From the NCBI GenBank assembly GCA_900551305.1, contig URVK01000049.1, positions 1 to 9,134 on the forward strand: a DNA stretch of 9,134 nucleotides, read 5' to 3'. The stretch is from an uncultured Collinsella sp. (lineage in GTDB: Bacteria > Actinomycetota > Coriobacteriia > Coriobacteriales > Coriobacteriaceae). Below are positions 1 through 6,710 of this stretch, in pieces. The position numbers and the translations under genes are program-made. Each line of letters opens with the position of its first letter. The first letter of the stretch is position 1. A model generated the notes under the pieces. That model had not been told where the DNA came from, ran no database searches, and saw only the letters and a program-made list of their open reading frames with translations.

Positions 1-21
1 TGGCGTTGACAAAAGGAAGCC

Positions 22-1875
22 GTGATGGTGCTTTCGAGCCGTGGCACGGTGGGCGACTACACGCTCTACAGCATCGGTGCGCTGGATATCAATGAGCTCA
101 ACGATCTGGTAAACAGTGCTATGACGGCTGACGGTGGGGTCGAAACGCCCGAGACCGGCACCGAATTTACCTACGACGATGCGCTGTCCACGACGTTTAA
201 GGTGCTGTCGCCGGCCGATGCGTATCGCAAAAACGAAGAGACCGGCATGTGGACTGACATGTCTGACGATGCCGACTTTATGACGGCCAAGGTTGCCGAC
301 GGTATTGACGTGCGCATTGTGGGCGTGGTGCGACCTAACGAGACGGCCAATGCGAGCGCATTGACCCCGGGCATTGCCTATACGCATGCACTAACTCGTC
401 AGCTTATGGAGCGCGCCGCCGATTCGCAGATTGTGCAGGAGCAACTCGCCCGCCCCGAGACGGATGTCTTTACGGGCAAGTCTTTCGATGAACTGCAGGG
501 CGAGGCCAAGCAAGGCGTGGATTTGGGCAGCATGTTCAGTGTGGACGAGGCGGCGCTCAAGAGCGCGTTCTCGTTTGATGCGTCTGCACTCTCGGGTGCG
601 GCCGGCGGTATGGACCTTTCTGGCATCGATCTGTCGGGGCTGGACATTGACCTTTCGGGCGTTGGCAAGGACATCGACTTCAGCGACATCATGGCAAAAG
701 CGCCAACCCCAGATTTCTCGGGTATCTTTGACGGTCTGGAACTCACGCCCGAGCAAATGCAGCAGGTGGGAGCACTAGCCAACCAGCTGTTTGAGGGCTT
801 TTTGCAGTCTGATCAGTTTAAGGCGCTGTCGCCCGAAGATCTTAAAGACGCGTCAAAGCTCGCTGCCGCATTCTCGACGTATCTTGAGCATGATGCCGCA
901 GCCCAGCAATGCCTGGCTCAATTGAAGGCGCTCGGCGGCGATGCCCTGGCTGAGCGCCTGCAACAGGCGATGACCGACTATGTGCAAAAGCAGCTGGCTC
1001 CGTATCTGCAGCAGGCTATGGATCAGGTGATGAAGGCAATCAGCGAGCAGATAGCGTCGACGGTATCGTCCCAGCTCAAGGCGGGCGCAGCGGGGCTTAT
1101 GGACCAGATGGCGACGCAGATGTCTTCGAGTTTTGCCAACCTGACGAGCGCCATGCACGTGGATGCGAGCGCCTTTGCTCGTGCCATCCATTTCAACATG
1201 GACGCCGAGGACCTGAGTTCGCTCATGATGAGCTATGCCAAGGCTTCGAAGCTCACCTACGACAACAATCTGACCACGTTGGGCTATGCGGGTGAGGCAG
1301 ACCCCATCTCGGTTAAGATTTTCCCGCGCGACTTTGAGGCCAAGGAGCGCGTACTCGATCACATCGATGCGTACAACAAGCAGGTCAAAGCCGCTGGCCA
1401 CGATGATCGGGCAATTTCGTACACCGACTACATGGGCATCATCATGGGCTCGGTGACCGACATCGTGAACACCATCAGCTTGGTGCTCATCGCATTCGTG
1501 AGTATCAGCCTGGTGGTGAGCTCCATCATGATCGGCATCATCACCTACATCAGCGTATTGGAGCGCAAGAAGGAGATCGGCATCCTACGCGCAATCGGTG
1601 CGTCGAAGCGCAACGTGGCCAACGTATTCAATGCCGAGACCTTTATCGAGGGCCTCATCGCCGGCGTCTTTGCCATTGTCGTCGTGGTGCTCGTGAGTTT
1701 CCCGGTCAATGCCTGGGCGCTTGCGGCCAAAAAGGTCCCCAACCTGATGAGTCTGCCCGTGCAGGATGCGCTGGTGCTCATTGCAATTTCGGTGCTGCTG
1801 ACGGTTGTTGCCGGCCTGCTGCCGGCCCGTAGCGCATCCAAGAAGGACCCCGTCGAAGCCCTGCGCTCCGAATAA
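22..1875 (+). CDS. FtsX/MacB-type ABC transporter permease, C-terminal part (truncated or interrupted 5' end)
   Basis: This is the membrane subunit of an ABC transporter of the FtsX/MacB/LolC type; its substrate cannot be told. The C-terminal FtsX domain is clear: a membrane helix at about residues 483-511, the cytoplasmic coupling segment ERKKEIGILRAIGASKRNV from residue 514, helices at about 545-566 and 583-600, and the closing motif PARSASKKDPVEALR. Residues 1 to about 465 form a large extracytoplasmic domain with a Gly/Ser/Asp-rich repetitive stretch near residues 197-220 and Gln/Ala-rich helices. The family normally starts with one more membrane helix before this domain; it is missing here. 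Frame 1 has a TGA at 7-9, so the open frame can only start at GTG 22 or ATG 25. AGGA at 14-17 would suit ATG 25, but a start inside the extracellular domain makes no sense for a working permease. The 5' part probably lies upstream in another frame. The family is certain; intactness is doubtful. Confidence 0.85.
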   Translation: MMVLSSRGTVGDYTLYSIGALDINELNDLVNSAMTADGGVETPETGTEFTYDDALSTTFKVLSPADAYRKNEETGMWTDMSDDADFMTAKVADGIDVRIVGVVRPNETANASALTPGIAYTHALTRQLMERAADSQIVQEQLARPETDVFTGKSFDELQGEAKQGVDLGSMFSVDEAALKSAFSFDASALSGAAGGMDLSGIDLSGLDIDLSGVGKDIDFSDIMAKAPTPDFSGIFDGLELTPEQMQQVGALANQLFEGFLQSDQFKALSPEDLKDASKLAAAFSTYLEHDAAAQQCLAQLKALGGDALAERLQQAMTDYVQKQLAPYLQQAMDQVMKAISEQIASTVSSQLKAGAAGLMDQMATQMSSSFANLTSAMHVDASAFARAIHFNMDAEDLSSLMMSYAKASKLTYDNNLTTLGYAGEADPISVKIFPRDFEAKERVLDHIDAYNKQVKAAGHDDRAISYTDYMGIIMGSVTDIVNTISLVLIAFVSISLVVSSIMIGIITYISVLERKKEIGILRAIGASKRNVANVFNAETFIEGLIAGVFAIVVVVLVSFPVNAWALAAKKVPNLMSLPVQDALVLIAISVLLTVVAGLLPARSASKKDPVEALRSE

Positions 1876-1935
1876 TGTGACAAAGGGACGGCCCCTTTGT
1901 CACATTGAGACCCTTGCGAAAACGGGGTCTAATTA
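1874..1935 (+). repeat. Intergenic palindromic repeat, copy 1 (hairpin plus conserved 3' flank)
   Basis: A perfect 14-base inverted repeat, AATGTGACAAAGGG at 1874-1887 against 1893-1906 with a 5-base loop, begins within the stop codon of the permease gene. The downstream flank 1907-1933 aligns without gaps to the flank of copy 2 at 8093-8119 (19 of 27 identical by eye). Together with the hairpin, 49 of 60 positions match, so the repeat unit is longer than the hairpin. No T-run follows the stem, so this is not a standard intrinsic terminator, although transcripts of the permease would end in or cross it. Hairpins of this kind seem common between genes in Collinsella-like genomes, but that is from memory. 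Confidence 0.8.
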
Positions 1936-1975
1936 CCGTTCGGCAGGTTAAGAACTCCCTCTCCCCGCTTAATGC

Positions 1976-2004
1976 TTGACGAAGAGTCCTCTGGTTTATA
2001 TACC
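1976..2004 (+). promoter_or_regulatory. Candidate promoter of MFS transporter 1
   Basis: TTGACG at 1976-1981 is a good -35 box. The -10 box would be TATACC at 1999-2004 (17-base spacer) or TATATA at 1997-2002 (15-base spacer). It lies about 50 bases before the MFS1 start codon and overlaps the operator-like palindrome that follows, as expected for a repressed promoter. It was read by eye and the -10 choice is uncertain. Confidence 0.5.
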
Positions 2005-2037
2005 TATCGGTAGGCATATAGGATGTATTGCCGATAG
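2000..2037 (+). promoter_or_regulatory. Operator-like inverted repeats at the MFS1 promoter
   Basis: ATACCTATCGGTAGGCAT at 2000-2017 is an imperfect palindrome in which the CCTA and TAGG arms flank a 4-base centre. CTATCGG at 2004-2010 is also a perfect inverted match to CCGATAG at 2031-2037. The half-site CGGTAGGCAT at 2008-2017 differs by one base from CGGTAGGTAT at 4185-4194 in the tetR/deiminase intergenic region. The position over the -10 and start region fits a repressor site, most simply for the TetR protein encoded at 3470-4048. That assignment is inferred. Confidence 0.5.
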
Positions 2038-2050
2038 AAATGGAGCAACC

Positions 2051-3331
2051 ATGACTCTCACCACACCAGCCAAAAAAGATTGTCTCCGTGAAAGCGGCGC
2101 ATTTGCTTGGGTCGTCGTTATTGCGCTCGGCTTAATGTCCGCCGGAACGACTGGCACATATAGCATTATTGCCGGCTCATTCGTTGCTCCAGTATGTGAA
2201 GATCTGGGCTTTGACTACACTTCTTTTTCTTTCTATTTCACCGCGATTCTTCTTGGCCTTGCGCTTGGGCTTCCGCTTTTGAGTCGCTTCATTCCAAAAG
2301 TAATCGGCAAACCATGGCATATTTGCATTGAACTCGTCCTTATTGCCGCCGGCGCCGCAATGGCGTTCTACACCGAGGTCTGGATGTTCACCGTCTCCGC
2401 CGCAGTGATCGGCATCTGCTTTTCGTTTACAACGGGCGTCTGCATGTCCGATGTCATTGACCAATGGTTCAGCAAATCGTCCGGTCTCGCCATCGGCCTC
2501 GCTTGGGGCGTTAATTCTCTCTGCACGCTGTTATTGAGTCCTGTCATTACGCTGGTCATCGAGCAGCAAGGCTGGCGTACGGGATACATCGTGCTTGCGG
2601 CCGTTTCTGCAGCTATGATTTTGCCTGCAAGCGCATTTATCATTCGCCTTAACCCCTCTGATCGCAATATGCTTCCGTACGGAGAGACCGCCTCCGAAAC
2701 CCATGAGAGCTGCAGCGCCGATGAGCAGGAAGATGTCCTTTCGGGCATGGCACTCCGCGATGCCGCGAAAACGCCGTCTTTTATTCTCTGTGTCCTCTTG
2801 CTTTGCGTGGCGCAGCTCACCTGCTGCATGAACCAGCTGTTTCCAACCTATGCAAGCGAGGTCGGTTTCAATCCTATCGTAGGAAGCTTAATGGTCTCGG
2901 CAGCTTCACTCTCCGATATCTTCCTAAATCCCTTCGTGGGCAAAACATGCGACAAGCTTGGCGCTATTAAAGCAACGGTCGCATGGACAGGTGTCAGCAT
3001 TCTTTCATTCCTGCTTCCTATCATTGGCGGAAGCAATGAGACCGTTTCCATCATTGCAGCTGGTGTAAACGATGTCATGTTCGCCATCGTTGGAACCGCA
3101 ATGCCGATGCTTCTCCTCTCGCTCTTTGGATCACGCGATTTTGGAAGGATCTATTCGATCGTTTGCTCAGCGGGCTATGTCGTCGGTGCTTTTGGAATGC
3201 CGGTCATGATGAAGGTTTACGGCATGGCAGGGTCATTCCAGGGAGTATTTATCTTCTGCATTGCCTGCAACCTTATGATTGCTGCGTTTGCTATCGTTTC
3301 CGGCTTTCTCAATAAGGCTGCTGAAAAGTAA
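2051..3331 (+). CDS. MFS transporter 1 (OFA-like), paralog of the carrier at 6711-7976
   Basis: A 426-residue major facilitator protein, about the normal length for 12 membrane helices. The first helix spans about residues 18-42, including GLMSAGTTGTYSIIAGSFV. A charged cytoplasmic loop at about 210-237 splits the two halves. The motif GKTCDKLGAIKA at 297-308 is the second-half copy of MFS motif A (G-x3-D-R/K-x-G). The opening Tyr-Ser and acidic-Leu-Gly-Phe pattern resembles the oxalate/formate antiporter (OFA) group, but the substrate is unknown. ATG 2051 is chosen because GGAG at 2042-2045 precedes it; the frame is open further upstream but runs into the promoter. About two-thirds of residues match the second carrier, including the block QLTCCMNQLFPTYASEVGF. 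Two 60-base samples (2221-2280 and 3001-3060) have 45-47% GC against 60% in a sample of the paralog, suggesting a different history. A strong terminator ends the unit. Confidence 0.85.
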   Translation: MTLTTPAKKDCLRESGAFAWVVVIALGLMSAGTTGTYSIIAGSFVAPVCEDLGFDYTSFSFYFTAILLGLALGLPLLSRFIPKVIGKPWHICIELVLIAAGAAMAFYTEVWMFTVSAAVIGICFSFTTGVCMSDVIDQWFSKSSGLAIGLAWGVNSLCTLLLSPVITLVIEQQGWRTGYIVLAAVSAAMILPASAFIIRLNPSDRNMLPYGETASETHESCSADEQEDVLSGMALRDAAKTPSFILCVLLLCVAQLTCCMNQLFPTYASEVGFNPIVGSLMVSAASLSDIFLNPFVGKTCDKLGAIKATVAWTGVSILSFLLPIIGGSNETVSIIAAGVNDVMFAIVGTAMPMLLLSLFGSRDFGRIYSIVCSAGYVVGAFGMPVMMKVYGMAGSFQGVFIFCIACNLMIAAFAIVSGFLNKAAEK

Positions 3332-3366
3332 TAAGCGCCGATTTGCATCGGCATAGATTGCCACGC

Positions 3367-3416
3367 AACAGGGGTCGACTCCAAGCCAGACTGGAGTCGA
3401 CCCCTGTTTTCGTTTT
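3367..3416 (+). terminator. Rho-independent terminator after MFS1
   Basis: A perfect 17-base-pair stem (3367-3383 with 3392-3408) with an 8-base loop is followed directly by TTTTCGTTTT. The T-run lies on the plus-strand side only, so it terminates MFS1. It also sits between MFS1 and the converging tetR gene and would limit read-through antisense to tetR. Confidence 0.9.
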
Positions 3417-3469
3417 AAAGGTTGCCCGCAGGCACCATGGGTGCCAACATGCGCTTCATCTTGGCTGGT

Positions 3470-4048
3470 TTATTTGAACATAAGCTCGACTATTCCCGCC
3501 CAAACCGCTTTTTCATCAATATCCTCACCTTGAGCGACCGTATTGCTTGCTCCCTCCAGAACGGTATAAAGAATTTGTACGTAGAGCATTACGTCGGCGC
3601 TATCGGAAAACGCGCCAATCTCTACACCATGAAGAAGGATGTCTTTAAGCGCATCCATGGTTCGTTTGGTCGCCGTCGCTTGACGTTCCTGAACTGCAGG
3701 AATTCGATTTGCTTGAACGCTAACCTCGGCCAGCACGCGCCGGCGCTTTTCATCGCTTCGATAGCCACCTATAACTGAATTGCCGAGCTCGATAAGCGCG
3801 GCCTTGAACCCGTCCCTATCGACTATTAGCGAGTAGTCGCGCTGATAGTCAATGGTCGGAAACATGCTGTCCAAGAGCGTAGTGAAAATCTCCTCTTTTG
3901 AGGGAAAGTAGTAGTACACCGACGGCTTGGATATACCGACAAAGTCGCAAATCTTTCCGATAGACGCTTTGTCATAACCGACTTCTGCCACAAGATCGTA
4001 CATTGCGTCCAATATTTTTTTTCTTGTGCTCACGCTGCATTTCTCCAT
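3470..4048 (-). CDS. TetR/AcrR-family transcriptional regulator
   Basis: A 192-residue one-component DNA-binding repressor of the usual family length. The N-terminal domain is typical: a first helix in STRKKILDAMYDLVAEVGYD, then the helix-turn-helix ASIGKICDFVGISKPSVYYY at about residues 28-47, followed by FPSKEEIF. The rest is the helical ligand-binding and dimerisation domain; it has no recognisable ligand signature, so the inducer is unknown. A guanidino or ureido substrate of the neighbouring pathway is the natural guess. The start codon (CAT at 4046-4048 on the plus strand) has an upstream GGAAG on the coding strand. The gene points away from the deiminase operon and towards MFS1, and matching operator-like sites lie at both. 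The fourth to eighth codons from residue 9 (Arg-Lys-Lys-Ile) contain a run of eight A on the coding strand. Confidence 0.9.
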   Translation of the reverse strand: MEKCSVSTRKKILDAMYDLVAEVGYDKASIGKICDFVGISKPSVYYYFPSKEEIFTTLLDSMFPTIDYQRDYSLIVDRDGFKAALIELGNSVIGGYRSDEKRRRVLAEVSVQANRIPAVQERQATATKRTMDALKDILLHGVEIGAFSDSADVMLYVQILYTVLEGASNTVAQGEDIDEKAVWAGIVELMFK

Positions 4049-4073
4049 TGCAAATCACTTCCGCACTACCAAC

Positions 4074-4101
4074 ATTATTAAGGATGGCAACGGAACATCA
4101 A
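4074..4101 (-). promoter_or_regulatory. Candidate promoter of the tetR gene
   Basis: On the minus strand TTGATG (plus positions 4096-4101) is followed after 16 bases by AATAAT (4074-4079), five of six matches to the -10 consensus. It lies about 26 bases before the tetR start codon. Operator-like sites lie 35 to 80 bases upstream of the -35 box rather than over the promoter. Confidence 0.55.
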
Positions 4102-4125
4102 TTCGTGTCCAAACATGACCACTAT

Positions 4126-4145
4126 ATACGGCGAACGGTATGTAT
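4126..4145 (+). promoter_or_regulatory. Operator-like site A in the tetR/deiminase intergenic region
   Basis: ATACGGCGAACGGTATGTAT shares CGAACGGTA and GTAT with site B at 4175-4194. The right half, CGGTATGTAT at 4136-4145, is a variant of the half-site found at the MFS1 promoter; the left half is degenerate. It is probably a secondary binding site of the local TetR regulator. Confidence 0.45.
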
Positions 4146-4174
4146 CAGTAGGCGAGCGGCAATTATTCAAAATT

Positions 4175-4194
4175 ATCTACCGAACGGTAGGTAT
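4175..4194 (+). promoter_or_regulatory. Operator-like site B (palindrome CTACCGAACGGTAG)
   Basis: CTACCG and CGGTAG flank a central AA at 4177-4190. The symmetry extends outwards so that ATCTACCG is mirrored by CGGTAGGTAT with one mismatch. A palindrome of this size beside a divergently transcribed tetR gene is the classical arrangement for a TetR-family operator. It directly abuts the likely -10 region of the deiminase operon, consistent with repression. Confidence 0.6.
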
Positions 4195-4206
4195 AGTAGT
4201 ACTATA
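4192..4206 (+). promoter_or_regulatory. Candidate -10 region of the deiminase operon, within a small palindrome
   Basis: TATAGTA at 4192-4198 and TACTATA at 4200-4206 form a perfect palindrome around a single G. TATAGT at 4192-4197 matches five of six bases of the -10 consensus. No convincing -35 box is visible at the right distance, so an activator or an extended contact may be needed. It begins inside operator-like site B and lies about 70 bases before the start codon. Confidence 0.4.
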
Positions 4207-4272
4207 GCAGGTGAAACCCCGCTATTGTCGCGGCCGGACAGCATCGCGGGAAACCCGACGGAAGGACCAACC

Positions 4273-5511
4273 ATGTACGAGAACTATCGTATGCCGGGCG
4301 AGTTCGAGAAGCGCTCCAACGTCTATGTGACATGGCTTCCCGATTACATCCGTGCAGAGGGCTACGATAACCGCCAGCCCTGCGTTGACGTGATCAAGGC
4401 TCTGCTCGAGTATGGCGACGTTACGGTCAACCTCAATTGCGGCACCCCCGGCTCCTATGAGGAGGCTTGCTCGCGCCTGAAGGAGGAGGGGGTTGATCTC
4501 GATCGCATCGAGATCACGCAGTTCGAAGACTCCAACTTCTATGTCCGCGACAACGGTCCCAGCATCATGGTCGACGACAAGGGCCATTCTTATATGGTCA
4601 ACCCCGCTTGGACCTATTACGGCGTGTGGGACAAGAACTCCCCGGAGTGCCAGTCCGCACGTAAGGCAGCCGTTCACATGGCGGTTGCGCTCGGTTGCTT
4701 CGATATCGTCAATTCCGAAATGGTTTCGGAGGGCGGCGACCGCGAGTTTGACGGTCACGGCACTCTGATCGCCATCGAGGACACGGAATGCCGCAAGCGT
4801 AATCCCGAGTTCACGAAAGAGGAAGTAGAGGCCGAGTATAAGCGCATCTACAACCTCAACAAGGTTATCTGGCTTCCGCAGCCTATGCTCGAGGACGACG
4901 ACTATCGACTGGGCATCCTCGACGAGAAGGAAGACGGAACTCCCGTCTTTGGCATGAGCTTTGCAGCTCACATTGATGAGATGTGTCGCTTTATCACTCC
5001 GAACAAGATTCTTCTTGCCGAGGTGTCCGATGAAGAGGCAGCCTCGAGCAAGGCTGGAGCAGAGTCTCGTCGCCGCATTGAGGCAGCCTACGAGATCCTG
5101 AGCAACGAAACGGACTGGGAGGGCAAGCCCTTCGAGATCGTTCGTATGCCCACCGCCGAGCCTATTGAAGTCGTTATCGCCCCTGGCGATGAAGATTACG
5201 AGCTCTATAAGGGCTTCATCGACGAAATGGGCGGCAAGTTTATGGATGGCACCCCCTGGCCCGAGGGCCCCGTCCACTTCTACGCCGCAGCGAGCTACTG
5301 CAACTTCCTGATTTGCAACGGCGTCGTTCTTGGCCAGCGTTATTACCACGAGGGCATGAGCGAGGTCGTGAAAGAGAAGGATGAGCAGGCCAAGGCAGTT
5401 CTTGAGAGCTGCTTCCCCGATCGCAAGGTCATCATGATTGATTCCCTCGCGCTTAACCTGTCCGGCGGCGGCGTGCACTGCTGGACTAAGGACGTGGCGG
5501 CCAGTCGTTAG
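4273..5511 (+). CDS. Deiminase of the peptidylarginine/agmatine deiminase (PAD_porph) family, substrate uncertain
   Basis: A 412-residue cytoplasmic enzyme of the guanidino-group-modifying superfamily, which hydrolyses a guanidino group to a ureido group plus ammonia. The catalytic set is complete: the Arg-Asp of RDNGPS (D93), Glu153 in EGGD, His233 and Asp235 in HIDEMCRF, and the nucleophile Cys403 in GGGVHCW near the C-terminus. RNPEFTKEE at about 178-186 and KVIWLP match agmatine deiminases (AguA). The usual acidic TDGHVD context around the catalytic His is not there: FAAHIDE replaces it, more like the HID of peptidylarginine deiminases. An extra segment of about 25 residues lies between WLP and the His, and the protein is longer than common agmatine deiminases (about 330-380). 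GAAGGA at 4259-4264 supports ATG 4273. The carbamoyltransferase downstream implies that the ureido product is cleaved by phosphorolysis. Agmatine is possible but not shown. Confidence 0.85.
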   Translation: MYENYRMPGEFEKRSNVYVTWLPDYIRAEGYDNRQPCVDVIKALLEYGDVTVNLNCGTPGSYEEACSRLKEEGVDLDRIEITQFEDSNFYVRDNGPSIMVDDKGHSYMVNPAWTYYGVWDKNSPECQSARKAAVHMAVALGCFDIVNSEMVSEGGDREFDGHGTLIAIEDTECRKRNPEFTKEEVEAEYKRIYNLNKVIWLPQPMLEDDDYRLGILDEKEDGTPVFGMSFAAHIDEMCRFITPNKILLAEVSDEEAASSKAGAESRRRIEAAYEILSNETDWEGKPFEIVRMPTAEPIEVVIAPGDEDYELYKGFIDEMGGKFMDGTPWPEGPVHFYAAASYCNFLICNGVVLGQRYYHEGMSEVVKEKDEQAKAVLESCFPDRKVIMIDSLALNLSGGGVHCWTKDVAASR

Positions 5512-5558
5512 TGAGCCTTAGAGCCTGCGCTCTTTGGCTTAGGCGCCACATGTACCGC

Positions 5559-5590
5559 TCCCCGAGGGATATCCGTGTTTTCCTCGGGGA
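5559..5590 (+). other. Intercistronic hairpin in a 123-base leader before the carbamoyltransferase gene
   Basis: TCCCCGAGG at 5559-5567 pairs perfectly with 5582-5590 around a 14-base loop. A smaller stem, AGAGC/GCTCT, lies at 5520-5533. No T-run follows, so it is not a standard terminator. After it comes an AT-rich stretch (5597-5620) and then the ribosome binding site. It may set the ratio of deiminase to carbamoyltransferase by protecting or stopping transcripts. A separate promoter in the AT-rich stretch (GATAAT at 5610-5615) is possible but no -35 box is seen. Confidence 0.45.
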
Positions 5591-5634
5591 CACATTCAAC
5601 AATAATTTTGATAATAATTCGAAAGGAAATAGGC

Positions 5635-6699
5635 ATGAACAACAGCCTCCGCGGTCGCGACTACATCAACATCCATGATCTCTCCTCCGAGGATTTCCGC
5701 TATCTCATCGATCTTGCCTGGAACCTTAAGGCTCAGAAGAAGTCTGGTGTCGACCAGCGCTACTTCCCCGGCAAAAACGTCCTCGCCAACTTTGAGTGGG
5801 GCTCGACCCGTACTCGTTGCGCATTCGAGACCTCCTGCAACGATTTGGGCATGGGCTTCACTTATCTGACCAACTCCCACATGGGTGACTGCGAGACCGT
5901 CAAGGACGCCATGCGCGTCTTTAACGGCATGTATGATCTCATCGTCTACCGCGCACAGAAGGACGAGCAGTTCCTCTATGACGTCGCCGACCTGGTTGAC
6001 ATCCCGGTCATCAATGCCCTTACTCTCGGCGATCACCCGACTCAGATGCTCGCTGACGCTCTTACGATGGAAGAGCAATGGGGCGGTTTGCGTACGAGCC
6101 GCGGCAAGAAGATGGCTTTCGTTGGCAACTGCGCCGGCGCCCCGGTGTGGTATGGCCGTCTGTGCGCTATGCTCGACATGGACTTCCTCGCCATCGGCCC
6201 CGACGACCTCCGTCATCAGATGTGCAAGGAAATGATCGAAGAGGTGGAGGCCTGCTACGCCAAGTACGCTCCCAATAGGACCTTTACCATCACCTCTGAC
6301 CTCGATGCCCTGGATGGCGTTGACGTTATCGTTACCGAGGAGTGGCGCTACATCAACCCCGAGTGCGGCGAAGAGGTTCTGGATCCCGACGACTACAACT
6401 CCTGGCTGGGCGATGCCAAGTCTTTGTACCCCTATCGCGTCACCAGCGAGCTGTGCAAGCGCACCAACAATCCCGACATCTTCTGCATGCATGAGCTTCC
6501 CTCTGTCCATAACGCAGATCACCGTGTCGGCAAAATGCTCCTCGACCAGTGCAAGAACGACCTCCATCGCGAGATCATCACCGAGGGCTTTGAGATTGCC
6601 GACGAGTGCTTTGAGGCCAACGCTTCGGTCATCTTCCGTGAGGCAGAGAACCGTCAGCACACCATCAAGGCCGTTATGTGTGCCCTTCTGGGTCTCTAG
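5635..6699 (+). CDS. Ornithine/putrescine-carbamoyltransferase-family enzyme with altered amine-site motifs
   Basis: A 354-residue cytoplasmic transcarbamylase, catalysing carbamoyl phosphate plus amine to ureido compound plus phosphate, or the reverse. The carbamoyl-phosphate half is canonical: STRTR at residues 57-61, YRAQKDE at about 102-108 and HPTQ at 134-137. The second half is not. Where ornithine carbamoyltransferases have TDVWVSMG, this protein has TEEWRYIN (234-241); where they have HCLP, it has HELP (286-289). The SMG loop and the HCLP Cys bind the amino-acid part of ornithine, so ornithine is an unlikely substrate. Putrescine carbamoyltransferases also lack SMG, so a plain diamine is one option. 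AAAGGA at about 5622-5627 supports ATG 5635. The gene follows the deiminase by 123 bases and precedes MFS2 by 11, indicating a catabolic role in splitting the deiminase product to carbamoyl phosphate. Confidence 0.85.
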   Translation: MNNSLRGRDYINIHDLSSEDFRYLIDLAWNLKAQKKSGVDQRYFPGKNVLANFEWGSTRTRCAFETSCNDLGMGFTYLTNSHMGDCETVKDAMRVFNGMYDLIVYRAQKDEQFLYDVADLVDIPVINALTLGDHPTQMLADALTMEEQWGGLRTSRGKKMAFVGNCAGAPVWYGRLCAMLDMDFLAIGPDDLRHQMCKEMIEEVEACYAKYAPNRTFTITSDLDALDGVDVIVTEEWRYINPECGEEVLDPDDYNSWLGDAKSLYPYRVTSELCKRTNNPDIFCMHELPSVHNADHRVGKMLLDQCKNDLHREIITEGFEIADECFEANASVIFREAENRQHTIKAVMCALLGL

Positions 6700-6710
6700 G
6701 AGCTGTATCA

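Noticed and set aside
1976..2050. N-terminal extension of MFS1 to an upstream TTG
   Set aside because: That TTG is the start of the likely -35 box. ATG 2051 has GGAG upstream and matches the paralog's N-terminus.
3431..3445. Small hairpin GGCACC-ATG-GGTGCC as a terminator for tetR
   Set aside because: Only six pairs with a 3-base loop and no T-run on the minus-strand side.
3422..3778. Plus-strand open frame opposite the tetR gene
   Set aside because: It starts just after a terminator, has no ribosome binding site or domain, and is antisense to a clear TetR protein.
4003..4272. N-terminal extension of the deiminase to an earlier ATG
   Set aside because: It would overlap tetR and run through its promoter and both operator sites. 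ATG 4273 has GAAGGA at the proper distance and gives a family-like N-terminus.
4222..5478. Long minus-strand open frame opposite the deiminase gene
   Set aside because: It lies wholly antisense to a gene with a complete catalytic motif set and has no recognisable domain. Such frames are a by-product of GC-rich codon use.
5635..6699. Classical arginine deiminase pathway ornithine carbamoyltransferase (arcB/argF)
   Set aside because: The ornithine-binding SMG loop and the HCLP Cys are absent, and the partner deiminase is not of the ArcA type.
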